The position numbers and the translations under genes were made by a program. The notes beneath the pieces are model-generated. The model saw only the letters and a program-made list of their open reading frames with translations, had not been told where the DNA came from and did no database searches. From CAVQGM01 sp963712065 (GTDB lineage: Bacteria; Actinomycetota; Acidimicrobiia; Acidimicrobiales; Acidimicrobilacustridaceae), in the NCBI GenBank assembly GCA_963712065.1, contig CAVQGM010000002.1:372001-436000 (forward strand): DNA of 64,000 nt, written 5' to 3'. Position 1 is the first letter of the stretch; every line of letters begins with the position of its first letter. Positions 43,913 through 53,665 of this stretch are shown here, one piece after another.

Positions 43913-45073
43913 TCAATCCCCGGGACACTTCGAGCCGTCGCAGGTGTCCTTGCCTGGTCCGCCGTTCAGGGTGTCGTTGCCGGCTCCCCCGTCGAGGGTG
44001 TCGTTGCCGTCACCGCCGTTGAGGATGTCGTTCCCGAGGCCTCCTCCCAGGATGTCGTTGCCGGGCCCGCCGTTGAGGGTGTCGTTGCCGGGCCCGCCGT
44101 TGAGGGTGTCGCTGCCGTCGCCGCCGTTGATGACGTCGTTGCCGGCTCCACCTTCGAGGCGGTCGTCGTTGTCGGCGCCGCCGTTGATGAGGTCGTCACC
44201 GTCGCCGCCCAGCAGAGTGTCCTTGCCGGGCCCACCGTTGAGGGTGTCGTTGCCGATGTCGCCTTCGAGGCGGTCGTTTCCGTCTCGGCCCTCGAGCGTG
44301 TCGTCGCCGCCGCCGCCGTCGAGGGCGTCGTCGTCGGCTCCCGCGCCACCGTCGAGCAGGTCGTTCCCGAGGCCGCCTCCCAGGATGTCGTTGCCGGGCC
44401 CGCCGTTGAGGGTGTCGTTGCCGGGCCCGCCGTTGAGGGTGTCCCTGCCGTCGCCGCCGTTGATGACGTCGTTGCCGGCTCCACCTTCGAGGCGGTCGTC
44501 GTTGTCGGCGCCGCCGTTGATGAGGTCGTCACCGTCGCCGCCCAGCAGAGTGTCCTTGCCGGGCCCACCGTTGAGGGTGTCGTTGCCCCTACCGCCGTCG
44601 AGGGTGTCGGCGTCGTCGCCGCCTTCGAGCTGGTCGTCGCCGTCACCGCCGACGAGGTCGTCTCGTCCGGCGCCGCCGCTGAGGGTGTCGTTCCCGAGGC
44701 CGCCTCCCAGGATGTCGGCGCCGGGCCGCCGTTGAGGGTGTCGTTGCCGGGTCCGCCGTTGAGGGTGTCGTTGCCGGGTCCGCCGTTGAGGGTGTCGGGG
44801 GACAGGTCGTCGCCGCCGCGGAGCTCGTCGTCGCCGTCGCCACCGTTGATGACGTCGCCGCCGTCGCCGCCCGGGAGCACGTCGTCGCCGTCGCCGCCGT
44901 CCACCTCGTCGTTCCCGGGTCCACCGATGACGGTGTCCGCACCCGCTCCGCCACGGAGGACGTCGACCCCCGCGCTCCCATCCAGGGTGTTCGGGCCGCC
45001 GCTTCCGACCAGCAGGTCGTCGAAGGGGCCGCCGGTGGCGTTCTCGATGCTGCTGAGGACGTGGTCGGTCCAC
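43913..45073 (-). CDS. Fragment of the giant surface protein: RTX calcium-binding repeats
   Basis: In-frame part from about 44725 to the stop at 43913, with about 25 nonapeptides of the form GGxGxDxLxGG. The part of this open frame upstream of 44725 is the wrong frame (Arg-rich). RTX repeats bind calcium and fold outside the cell. It joins the fragment ending near 44725 by restoring one missing G. Confidence 0.6.
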   Translation of the reverse strand: MDRPRPQQHRERHRRPLRRPAGRKRRPEHPGWERGGRRPPWRSGCGHRHRWTRERRGGRRRRRRRAPGRRRRRRHQRWRRRRRAPRRRRPVPRHPQRRTRQRHPQRRTRQRHPQRRPGADILGGGLGNDTLSGGAGRDDLVGGDGDDQLEGGDDADTLDGGRGNDTLNGGPGKDTLLGGDGDDLINGGADNDDRLEGGAGNDVINGGDGRDTLNGGPGNDTLNGGPGNDILGGGLGNDLLDGGAGADDDALDGGGGDDTLEGRDGNDRLEGDIGNDTLNGGPGKDTLLGGDGDDLINGGADNDDRLEGGAGNDVINGGDGSDTLNGGPGNDTLNGGPGNDILGGGLGNDILNGGDGNDTLDGGAGNDTLNGGPGKDTCDGSKCPGD

Positions 45074-45744
45074 CCGGAGACCCGACCGGCAGCGAGGTCG
45101 ATGGACACCCGGGCCTGGGCGTTCTGGTAGTCGACGGTGTCGATGTCACCCTCGCCGCGGTACTCGTCGCCGCCGGCGGTGGCGACGATGACGTCGTTGC
45201 CTGCACCGGCACAGATGACGTCGCGTCCCGAGGTGCCGACGAGCCGGTCGTCGCCCGCCGTGCCCTCGCTCGTGCACGTGTCGCCGTCGTCGACGATGGT
45301 GCCGATCCCCCGCCCGTCGCGGACGACCGCGTTCGACGCCGCGGTCAGGTCGACGGCGAACGTCTCGTTCGGCTCGGCGATGCGGTCGCCGATGACCACG
45401 ACCGGGATCTGCGCCGAGGCGCCCCCCGTCGGGATCTGCACGGAGCCCTGGGTCGCCCTGTAGTCGGCGGGCGCCCCGTCGGCGCCGTCGGTCGCCGTCC
45501 CGGGCCTCGTCGTGTACGAGACCGAGACGGTGCCGGTGAACGGGGCGAGGGTCACGCTGAGGGTGTCGCACCCCGTGCCGCCGTCGTCGTCGGTGACGCA
45601 CACCTCGACGGCGTACGCGCCCGGGCTCGTGTACGTGTGACCGGTGCTGAACGGAGAGGTCACGGCACCGAGGTTCGTGATGGCGGCGTCGCCCCAGGCG
45701 ACCGTCGCGGTGTGGGTGTCGGCGCCGGGGTCCGTGAAGGACAC
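43966..45744 (-). CDS. Fragment of the giant surface protein: last PKD module, Calx-beta-like domain and first RTX repeats
   Basis: Meaningful from 45744 to about 44725: SFTDPGADTHTATVAWGDAA (PKD), TVSVSYTTRPGTATDGADGA with IAEPNETFAVDLTAASNAVV (Calx-beta signature), then CTSEGTAGDDRLVGTSGRDV and RTX repeats. Downstream of 44725 this frame is nonsense (Ser/Thr-rich shadow of the RTX block). Confidence 0.6.
   Translation of the reverse strand: MSFTDPGADTHTATVAWGDAAITNLGAVTSPFSTGHTYTSPGAYAVEVCVTDDDGGTGCDTLSVTLAPFTGTVSVSYTTRPGTATDGADGAPADYRATQGSVQIPTGGASAQIPVVVIGDRIAEPNETFAVDLTAASNAVVRDGRGIGTIVDDGDTCTSEGTAGDDRLVGTSGRDVICAGAGNDVIVATAGGDEYRGEGDIDTVDYQNAQARVSIDLAAGRVSGWTDHVLSSIENATGGPFDDLLVGSGGPNTLDGSAGVDVLRGGAGADTVIGGPGNDEVDGGDGDDVLPGGDGGDVINGGDGDDELRGGDDLSPDTLNGGPGNDTLNGGPGNDTLNGGPAPTSWEAASGTTPSAAAPDETTSSAVTATTSSKAATTPTPSTAVGATTPSTVGPARTLCWAATVTTSSTAAPTTTTASKVEPATTSSTAATAGTPSTAGPATTPSTAGPATTSWEAASGTTCSTVAREPTTTPSTAAAATTRSRAETETTASKATSATTPSTVGPARTLCWAATVTTSSTAAPTTTTASKVEPATTSSTAATAATPSTAGPATTPSTAGPATTSWEEASGTTSSTAVTATTPSTGEPATTP
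44031..44586 (-). repeat. Long duplicated unit in the RTX block (333-base period)
   Basis: About 220 bases at 44031-44253 recur almost unchanged at 44364-44586, an offset of 333 bases (111 codons, in frame). The duplicated unit contains about eight RTX nonapeptides, including LLGGDGDDLINGGADNDD and LEGGAGNDVINGGDG. Confidence 0.8.
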
Positions 45745-45975
45745 GTCGAGGTCGACTGGCGCCGGATGGCGTCGGTGCGACCGTCACGGTGAACGAGACG
45801 GTGCTCGTGGTGGGGGTGTTGCCCTCGGGAGCGGTCACGTCGGCCACGTCCAGGGACGGGAGCAGCGTGCGCTGGACGTCGTCTCCGGCGTCGACGGCGG
45901 GGTTGGTGTTGGCGACCGAAACGGTGACCGAGGTGGGGGCGCTGCAGAGGCCGTCGTCGTCGCAGACGGTGAAGG

Positions 45976-48900
45976 TCACCGGGTAGTTGCCGTTGTCGGG
46001 GGTGGTGAGGGTGGGGGTGGCGGTGGTGGGGTTGGTGAGGGTGACGGTGGGGTCGGTGGTGGTCCAGGCGAACGAGACGATGGTGCCGTCGGGGTCGCTC
46101 GACGCCGACCCGTCGAGGGGGATGGGGGTGCCTTCGGTGCCGGTGTAGGGGCCGCCGGGATCCGCGGTCGGGTGGGGTGGTGTCGGGGGTGTGCGACACG
46201 TGGGTGACGAACGTGTCGCAGCCCGGGCCGTCGTCGTCGTCGGTGACGCAGATGGTGATGGTGTAGGTGCCGGGGGTTTCGTAGGTGTTGAACGCGTTGA
46301 TGGGGGAGGTGGCGGGGTCGATGGCCTGGATCGTGGTGCCGTCGCCCCAGTCGATGGTGGCGGTGTGGGTGTCGGCGGTGCCGGGGTCGGTGAAAGCTGG
46401 CGTCGATGCGCGATGCGGTTGCCGGGACGCAGGGCGGCGGGCGTCTCCGGCGTCGACGACCGGGGCGACGTTGGTGACGGTGACGGTGACGTTGGTGGCG
46501 CTGCAGAGGTCGTCGTCGTCGCACACGGTCAAAGTCAGCGGGTAGTTGCCGTTGTCGGGGGCGGTGAGGGTGGGGGTGGCGGTGGTGGGGTTGGTGAGGG
46601 TGACGGTGGGGTCGGTGGTGGTCCAGGCGAACGAGACGATGGTGCCGTCGGGGTCGGTCGACCTCGACGCCGTCGAGGGGGATGGGGGTGCCTTCGGTGC
46701 CGGTGTAGGGGCCGCCGGGATCGGCGGTGGGGGGTGCGTCGACGTCGATGGTGGCGGTGTCGCAACCCTGGCCGTCGTCGTCGTCGGTGACGCACACCTC
46801 GACGGTGTACTGGCCTGGGGTGGGGTAGGTGTGGGGGAAGGCGAAGGCGCCGTTGGTGACGGGTTGGGCGGGGGTGGTGGTGCCGTCACCCCAGTCGACG
46901 GTGGCGGTGTGGGTGTCGGCGGTGGCGGGGTCGGTGTAGGCGCCGGCCACGGTGACGGGGGCCCCGACGAGGGTGGCCTGCTGGTCGGCGATCAGGGACA
47001 CCTGGGGGGCGACGTTGGCGACCGAAACGGTGACGAGGTGGGGGCGCTGCAGAGGCCGTCGTCGTCGCAGACGGTCAAGGTCAGCGGGTAGTTGCCGTTG
47101 TCGGGGGCGGTGAGGGTGGGGGTGGCGGTGGTGGGGTTGGTGAGGGTGACGGTGGGGTCGGTGGTGGTCCAGGCGAACGAGACGATGGTGCCGTCGGGGT
47201 CGCTCGACGCCGACCCGTCGAGGGGGATGGGGGTGCCTTCGGTGCCGGTGTAGGGGCCGCCGGGATCCGCCGTCGGGTGGGGTGGGTGGCGGGATGTCGG
47301 ACACGTTCACGACGAAGGAGTCGCAGCCGTTGCCGTCGTCGTCGGTGACGCACACCGTCACCGTGTACTCGCCCGCGGTCGGGTAGACGTGGCCGTTGGG
47401 CATCGAGAGCTGCTTGGTGCCCTGGTTGACGTCGAGGGTGCCGATCGGTGACCCGTCACCCCAATCCACTGTCGCGGTCCAGGGCGCGTCGGCCCCCGGG
47501 TCGAGGAAGCTCATGCGGGTCTGGACCAGGGTGCCGCCGGTGACGAGGGTCCGGTCGACGCCGGCATCGAGGCTGGGGACCACGTTCCGGACCTCGAGCG
47601 GGGCCGTGTCGCAGGCGTCGACGGCGCCGTAGACCGTCTCGCCGGTCACGCAGGCCTGGACGTCGAAGGCCCCGTCCTGGGGGTAGGTGTGGCTCTTGAT
47701 CACCGGGAAGATCGCCGGGTCGACGATCTCGAGCGGGGTGCCGTCCCCCCAGTCGAAGGTGGTGGCGAGGGTCCCGCCGGGGTTGAAGAACTCGACGGTG
47801 CCCCGGGTGTCGTCGCCCTCGTCGATCGGGCTCGTCAACTGCACGACGAAGTCGACGACGATGGTGAGGTCGAACCCGCAGGCGCCGTCGTCGTCGCAGA
47901 CGATGAGCTGCACCCGGAACACGCCACCCTGCGGTGAGGAGAACAGCGGGGTCGGCGAGTCGGCACCGGTCAGGGTGGCGGGTGGGTCGACCACCCATTG
48001 CCACGACACGATCGTCCCGTCGGGGTCGAACGAGCCGGTGCCGTCCAGTGCGGCCTGCCCGTCGAGGTCGTAGGGCCCGCCGGCGTCGGCCACGGGCGGC
48101 CGGTTCAGCTCGCAGGCCGGATCCCCGGGCGCGGAGGGCCGACCGCCGGCGTTGATGACCACCGTGCCGGTCGCCGTGCCCCCGCGCCCGTCCTCGATGG
48201 TGTACCTGAACGCATCCGGTCCGTCGTACCCGGCGTTCGGGGTGTAGGTGCACTGGGTCTCCGTGCAGGAGACCTGTCCAAGGAGCGGGTCGGTGTGCGA
48301 GACGACGGTCAGCGGGTCGCCGTCCACGTCGAGGTCGTTGGCGAGCACCGGGATCGCGACCGGGGCCGGCGGTGTCGTCGTGTAGTCGGTTCGGGCTTCG
48401 GGGGCGTCGTTGACCTCGTCCACGGTGATGGTCACCGTCGCCCGGGACGCGGGGGCCACCGGCTCGTGGATCGAGCTGTTGGGGCGGTCGGTGATGGTGT
48501 AGTCGAAGGTGTCGGTGCCGAAGAAGTCGCGGTCGGGGGTGTAGGTGACGGCGGTGCGGGCGGCGTTCACCACGAGCGTGCCGTGCTCGGATCGGAACTG
48601 CCCGGTGCCGCCGTCGAGGGTCGGGGCCTCGAGGATGGTGATGGCGTCGCCGTCGGCGTCGCGGTCGTTGACGAGGAGGTCGAGCACGGTGGTCGAGTCT
48701 TCGTCGACGGTGTAGGCGTCGTCGGCGGCGTCGGGGGGCTGGCTGGCGCCGGGGTCGCACGATCCATTCACCGGGAGCCCGTAGACCACGAGGTGGTCGA
48801 CGATGGCGGCGGAGCTCTGGAAGCCATCGGCTCCGTCGAACACCGACAGGTAGAGCTGGTGGGCGCCGGGCGTGATCGGGGTGCGCACCCGGAGCGACGC

Positions 48901-51900
48901 CGTCGATCCGTTGTAGGACATGCCGGTGTCGGTGATCACTCGGCCGGGGTCGAAGAACGAGCCCTTGACACTGATGACCTCGCCGCTCGGGTCGAAGGCG
49001 ATGTTGTCGTCGGCGACGATCTCCGTGCCCGCGACGCGCCAGGTGCTCGTATCGAGCTCGGCGACGAAGCCGTCGTTGTAGGGCTTGTTCACGTAGTCGG
49101 GGAACTCCTCCGTGGCGAACACGACGTCGAAGCTCACGCACTGGACCGGGACCGGGGAGACGGCGCCCTCGGCGTCGACCGCGTCGACCGTCGCGGGCAC
49201 GTCGAGGTCGAGACGCAGGACCGAGGCGTCGAAGGCGCCGCGGTAGGAGCGCCGGTGGTCGGCCTCGGCGTTGCCGCCAGGCGTCCCGTCGGACTGCGAG
49301 GCGAGCCCGGTCGTGAGCAGGGCCAGCGTGTCGTCGCCGTCGGGCTGGATGACCGGGGTCAGCGCGGCGCCCGCCGTGGCGTGCGCGCCCGGGTCGGCGC
49401 ACTCCACCCAGTCGTAGCCCCGCACGAGGCTCCAGGGCGCGCCGGCGACGGTGACCGGCTGGGCGAAGGCGCCGGTCAGGTCGGCGCAGCCGACGACGTC
49501 GACGGCGACCGTCGCCGTGTCCTGCAGGCCGCCGTCGGAGATCGTGTACTCGAAGGTGGCGGTGCCCACGAAGCCGATCGCGGCCCGGAAGACGCAGCCG
49601 ACGGCGGTGCAGGTGACGGTGCCGGCCGCCGGGTCGGGCTGGGTGGTCTCGATGATCTCGGCGCCCACGCCGGCGTCGTTGGCCAGCACGTCGAGGACCC
49701 GGTCGCCGCTGCCCTCGGGCACCTCGAACTCGTCGTCGACGGCGGTGAGCCCACTGGTGACGGTGACGACGAAGGTGTCGCAGCCGATGCCGGCGTCGTC
49801 GTCGGTGACGCAGACGCGCACCGTGGGGGTCCCGGTGGTGGCGAAGGTGTGGGTGATGGGGAACGGCGAGGTCGCCGGGTCGATGGGCTGGATCGCGGTG
49901 CCGTCACCCCAGTCGATGGTGGCGGTGTGGGTGTCGGCGGTGCCGGGGTCGGTGAAGCTCACGTCGCGCGTGAGCGGGTCACCGGGGCGGACGGTGGCGG
50001 GCCCACCGGCGGCGACGACCGGGGCGACGTTGGTGACGGTGACGGTGACGTCGGCGGCGTTGCAGAGGTCGTCGTTGTCGCAGACGGTGAGGGTGAGGGG
50101 GTAGGTGCCGTTGTCGGGGGTGGTGAGGGTGGGGGTGGCGGTGGTGGGGTTGGTGAGGGTGACGGTGGGGTCGGTGGTGGTCCACGCCCAGGAGGTGATG
50201 GTGCCGTCGGGGTCGGTGGAGGCCGACCCGTCGAGGGGGATGGGGGTGCCTTCGGTGCCGGTGTAGGGGCCACCGGGATCGGCGGTGGGGGGTGCGTCGA
50301 CGTCGATGGTGGCGGTGTCGCAGCCGGTGCCGGTGTCGTCGTCGGTGACGCACACCTGGACGGTGTAGGTGCCGGGGGTGGGGTAGGTGTGGGGGAAGGT
50401 GAAGGCGCCGTTGGTGACGGGTTGGGTGGGGGTGGTGGTGCCGTCACCCCAGTCGATGGTGGCGGTGTGGGTGTCGGCGGTGCCGGGGTCGGTGTAGGCG
50501 CCGGCGATGTCGACGGTCCCGCCGGCGAGCGCGTCGATCTGGTCGGCGACCAGCGAGACGGCGGGGGGCGTGTTCTCCACCGTGACGGTGAGGGGCTGGC
50601 AGGTGGTGTCCCGCCCGTCGGACACGCAGACCTCGCCTACGTAGACGTCGTCGTCGGGGTACGCGAACCCGCCGGTGACCTGGTCGGTGACCTGGTTCAC
50701 GGTGGCGGGCTGCGGCCCGGCGCCCACCCCCCAGTCGACGGTGGCGGTGAAGGTCTCGCCGGCGACGTCGGCGATCGTGGCCAGCGTCGTGCTCGTGGCG
50801 TCCCCCTCGTCCAGCACCGGTGCGGCGGGTGTGACCGTGGGCGGGCGGTTGGCGACCGTGACGGGGATCGAGACCTCCCCGACACCGCCGTCGTCGTCGG
50901 TGACGCGGACGCGCAGCGTCCATGCGCCGTCCCGCAGGTACTGGTGGGTGCCGGCGACGGTGGTGGGTGCCGGGGAGGCGATCGTGTCGGCCTGGCCGTC
51001 GCCCCAGACGATCTGCACGGTGTGGGTGTCGGCGGTGCCGGGGTCGGTGAACGAGGCGATGTCGATCGGGCCGAGGGTGTCGCCCTGGGTCAGGAACTGG
51101 GGCGGGATGAGGGCGACCACCGTGGGCGGGGCGTTGGTGACGGTCACCGTGGTGCCTGCCGCGGCGCACTGCTGGGCCGGGCCGATGCCGTCGTCGCAGA
51201 CGCGGAGGGTCACGGCCGTCTCTCCGTCGTCGGCGGTGCGGGTGAACAGCGGCTGGGCGACGGTGTTGTCGTCGAAGGCGTCGGCGGGAAGCCACTCGTA
51301 GGAGGTGATCTCGCCATCGTCGAACGAGCTCGACCCGTCGAGCTGCAGCGGTCCGCTGCCCTCGACGGCGGGGTACGGTCCACCGGGGTCGGCGGTGGGC
51401 GGTGGGTTGAGCCCGTTGAGGGTCACCGCGGTGTCGGTCTGGTTGACGTCGAAGTACGGCGCGGCGCCCAGGATGGTGGCGAAGAACCCGGCGCGGACGA
51501 AGTAGGCGATGATCGGGTACTGCTCGCCGGTGGGCGGCGTGAAGCCACCGACGAGCTCGATGGCGAACGTTCCGCCGAGGGTCCCGGTGCCGGGTCGGGC
51601 GTCGATCTCGCCGTACAGCCCGTCGGCCTGACGACCGCCGATCCGGGTGACGACCGTGCCTCCGGCGTCGTTGGTGAAGCCGCCGGGGGTGGTGAGCTTC
51701 GACGTGTCGAGCGGGGTGTTCCCGTTGCCGACGACGAGCGTGCCGCGGTTGGTGAACCCGGTGTTGGTGGCGAGATCGGCGCCGTCGAGCAGCTCGAACG
51801 TGCCGTTGTTGACCGACAGGTTGTTGGCTGCCGAGCTGGTCAGGTCGGGGATCGACGCCCCGGGCCCGCGCAGGACGATGGTGGCGTCGTTGGTGGCGAT

Positions 51901-51936
51901 CGCCGAGGGGAGGTCGAGGGTGGCTTCCGCTCCCAC
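45976..51936 (-). CDS. Fragment of the giant surface protein: PKD-module region
   Basis: The longest intact reading segment. It is meaningful from about 52233 down to about 47290, again from about 47035 to 46680, and nonsense in between and after. It holds repeated PKD domains (PTADPGGPYTGTEGTPIPLD and TATIDWGDGTAIQPID), a T-shaped insertion with SFDVVFATEEFPDYVNKPYN (a choice-of-anchor-like domain), and cadherin-like repeats (TPDRDFFGTDTFDYTITDRP). Most Cys residues are paired within modules (VCVTDDDxGxGCDT), suggesting disulfides outside the cell. Confidence 0.65.
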   Translation of the reverse strand: MGAEATLDLPSAIATNDATIVLRGPGASIPDLTSSAANNLSVNNGTFELLDGADLATNTGFTNRGTLVVGNGNTPLDTSKLTTPGGFTNDAGGTVVTRIGGRQADGLYGEIDARPGTGTLGGTFAIELVGGFTPPTGEQYPIIAYFVRAGFFATILGAAPYFDVNQTDTAVTLNGLNPPPTADPGGPYPAVEGSGPLQLDGSSSFDDGEITSYEWLPADAFDDNTVAQPLFTRTADDGETAVTLRVCDDGIGPAQQCAAAGTTVTVTNAPPTVVALIPPQFLTQGDTLGPIDIASFTDPGTADTHTVQIVWGDGQADTIASPAPTTVAGTHQYLRDGAWTLRVRVTDDDGGVGEVSIPVTVANRPPTVTPAAPVLDEGDATSTTLATIADVAGETFTATVDWGVGAGPQPATVNQVTDQVTGGFAYPDDDVYVGEVCVSDGRDTTCQPLTVTVENTPPAVSLVADQIDALAGGTVDIAGAYTDPGTADTHTATIDWGDGTTTPTQPVTNGAFTFPHTYPTPGTYTVQVCVTDDDTGTGCDTATIDVDAPPTADPGGPYTGTEGTPIPLDGSASTDPDGTITSWAWTTTDPTVTLTNPTTATPTLTTPDNGTYPLTLTVCDNDDLCNAADVTVTVTNVAPVVAAGGPATVRPGDPLTRDVSFTDPGTADTHTATIDWGDGTAIQPIDPATSPFPITHTFATTGTPTVRVCVTDDDAGIGCDTFVVTVTSGLTAVDDEFEVPEGSGDRVLDVLANDAGVGAEIIETTQPDPAAGTVTCTAVGCVFRAAIGFVGTATFEYTISDGGLQDTATVAVDVVGCADLTGAFAQPVTVAGAPWSLVRGYDWVECADPGAHATAGAALTPVIQPDGDDTLALLTTGLASQSDGTPGGNAEADHRRSYRGAFDASVLRLDLDVPATVDAVDAEGAVSPVPVQCVSFDVVFATEEFPDYVNKPYNDGFVAELDTSTWRVAGTEIVADDNIAFDPSGEVISVKGSFFDPGRVITDTGMSYNGSTASLRVRTPITPGAHQLYLSVFDGADGFQSSAAIVDHLVVYGLPVNGSCDPGASQPPDAADDAYTVDEDSTTVLDLLVNDRDADGDAITILEAPTLDGGTGQFRSEHGTLVVNAARTAVTYTPDRDFFGTDTFDYTITDRPNSSIHEPVAPASRATVTITVDEVNDAPEARTDYTTTPPAPVAIPVLANDLDVDGDPLTVVSHTDPLLGQVSCTETQCTYTPNAGYDGPDAFRYTIEDGRGGTATGTVVINAGGRPSAPGDPACELNRPPVADAGGPYDLDGQAALDGTGSFDPDGTIVSWQWVVDPPATLTGADSPTPLFSSPQGGVFRVQLIVCDDDGACGFDLTIVVDFVVQLTSPIDEGDDTRGTVEFFNPGGTLATTFDWGDGTPLEIVDPAIFPVIKSHTYPQDGAFDVQACVTGETVYGAVDACDTAPLEVRNVVPSLDAGVDRTLVTGGTLVQTRMSFLDPGADAPWTATVDWGDGSPIGTLDVNQGTKQLSMPNGHVYPTAGEYTVTVCVTDDDGNGCDSFVVNVSDIPPPTPPDGGSRRPLHRHRRHPHPPRRVGVERPRRHHRLVRLDHHRPHRHPHQPHHRHPHPHRPRQRQLPADLDRLRRRRPLQRPHLVTVSVANVAPQVSLIADQQATLVGAPVTVAGAYTDPATADTHTATVDWGDGTTTPAQPVTNGAFAFPHTYPTPGQYTVEVCVTDDDDGQGCDTATIDVDAPPTADPGGPYTGTEGTPIPLDGVEVDRPRRHHRLVRLDHHRPHRHPHQPHHRHPHPHRPRQRQLPADFDRVRRRRPLQRHQRHRHRHQRRPGRRRRRRPPPCVPATASRIDASFHRPRHRRHPHRHHRLGRRHHDPGHRPRHLPHQRVQHLRNPRHLHHHHLRHRRRRRPGLRHVRHPRVAHPRHHPTRPRIPAAPTPAPKAPPSPSTGRRRATPTAPSSRSPGPPPTPPSPSPTPPPPPPPSPPPTTATTR
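46140..50470 (-). repeat. Near-identical PKD modules
   Basis: A module of about 450-550 bases recurs with high nucleotide identity. The phrase encoding ADPGGPYTGTEGTPIPLDG appears near 46150, 46710, 47260 and 50270, each followed by the block encoding TDPTVTLTNPTTATPTL. Recombination or misassembly between these copies would readily produce the indels seen between them. Confidence 0.75.
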
Positions 51937-51987
51937 CTCCCAACGGCCGAGCGAGAACGTGGTGCCGGCGTAGTGGGCGGGCGCTTT

Positions 51988-53665
51988 CCCGATGTTGAGT
52001 TGGCCGCGGGTGGTGGTGACGGTGCCTTGGTTGGTGAACAGGACGGCGGTGGTCAGTATGGAGGTGGCGGTGGTGCTGGTGGGGGCGACGCGTTCGAGGG
52101 TGGCGCCGGGGGCGTTGAGGAACGAGCCGGCGAAGGTGGTCGACGAGCCGGTCAGGATGTTGAAGGTCCCGTCGTTGGTGAGCCGCCACAGGTTCTGGTT
52201 GGTGACGGTGCCCCGGGTGGTGCTGCTGGACGTGGTACAGCTGGCCGCTGTGGTTGACGGTGCCCTGGTTGGTGAGGGTGCCGAGCACGGTCCCGCCGGT
52301 GATGTCGAGGGTGCCGGTCGGGGTGACGACCATCGCCGCCGACATGGTGCCCGAGGTCCACGACGCGCTCCCCGACACCGACAGCGTCCCCGCCCCCGCC
52401 ACCGACCCCGCCAGGGTGACCCGTCCGGGGTCGGCGGTGGCGGCGTCGATGGTGGCGGTGGCGTCGAGCGTGTAGGTCCCGCCGACGGCGATGACGCCCC
52501 CTCCGCCGAGGACGGACGCGCCGGTCACGTTTGCGTTGTTGCCGGTGAGGGTGAGGGTGGTGCCGGGTTGGGCGGTGAACGTGGCGGCGTCGATCGCGAC
52601 GGTGCTCCCGATGTTGAGTTGGCCGCGGGTGGTGGTGACGGTGCCTTGGTTGGTGAACAGGACGGCGGTGGTCAGTATGGAGGTGGCGGTGGTGCTGGTG
52701 GGGGCGACGCGTTCGAGGGTGGCGCCGGGTGCGTTGAGGAACGAGCCGGCGAAGGTGGTCGACGAGCCGGTCAGGATGTTGAGGGTCCCGTCGTTGGTGA
52801 GCCGCCACAGGTTCTGGTTGGTGACGGTGCCCCGGGTGGTGCTGCTGGACGTGTACAGCTGGCCGCTGTGGTTGACGGTGCCCTGGTTGGTGAGGGTGCC
52901 CAGCACGGTCCCGCCGGTGATGTCGAGGGTGCCGGTCGGGGTGACGACCATCGCCGCCGACATGGTGCCCGAGGTCCACGACGCGCTCCCCGACACCGAC
53001 AGCGTCCCCGCCCCCGCCACCGACCCCGCCAGGGTGACCCGTCCGGGGTCGGCGGTGGCGGCGTCGATGGTGGCGGTGGCGTCGAGCGTGTAGGTCCCGC
53101 CGACGGCGATGACGCCCCCTCCGCCGAGGACGGACGCGCCGGTCACGTTTGCGTTGTTGCCGGTGAGGGTGAGGGTGGTGCCGGGTTGGGCGGTGAACGT
53201 GGCGGCGTCGATCGCGACGGTGCTCCCGATGTTGAGTTGGCCGCGGGTGGCGGTGACGGTGCCTTGGTTGGTGAACAGGACGGCGGTGGTCAGTATGGAG
53301 GTGGCGGTGGTGCTGGTGGGGGCGACTCGGTCGAGGGTGGCGCCAGGGGGCGTTGACGAACGAGCCGGCGAAGGTTGGTCGACGCTGCGCGGTCAGGATG
53401 TTGAGGGCCGCCGTCGTTGGTGAGCCGCCACAGGTTCCGGTTGGTGACGGTGCCCCGGCGTGGTGCGGCTGGACGATGTGATCAGCTGGCCGCTGTGGTT
53501 GACGGTGCCGTGGTTGGTGAGGGTGCCGAGCACGGTCCCGCCGGTGATGTCGAGGGTGCCGGTCGGGGTGACGACCATCGCCGCCGACATGGTGCCCGAG
53601 GTCCACGACGCGCTCCCCGACACCGACAGCGTCCCCGCCCCCGCCACCGACCCCGCCAGCGCGAG
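51988..53665 (-). repeat. 618-base in-frame tandem repeat, two full copies and a partial third
   Basis: Units begin at 51988, 52607 and 53225 (spacings 619 and 618). The unit encodes 206 residues (TGASVLGGGGVIAVGGTYTL, SASWTSGTMSAAMVVTPTGT, ITGGTVLGTLTNQGTVNHSG) of beta-helix character. The 619-base copy has one extra base at about 52233 (GTGGTAC against GTGTAC), which is the frameshift. The third, gene-proximal copy covers about 440 bases and carries many small indels. Confidence 0.88.

Noticed and set aside
47998..52257. A 1419-codon open frame antisense to the surface protein
   Set aside because: Its Gly/Val-rich repeats are the reverse-strand shadow of PKD and beta-repeat coding; no start signal or family.
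44031..53665. CRISPR array suspected from regularly spaced repeats
   Set aside because: Repeats are long, in frame and translate to RTX, PKD and beta-structured modules; no unique spacers of 30-40 bases and no cas genes.
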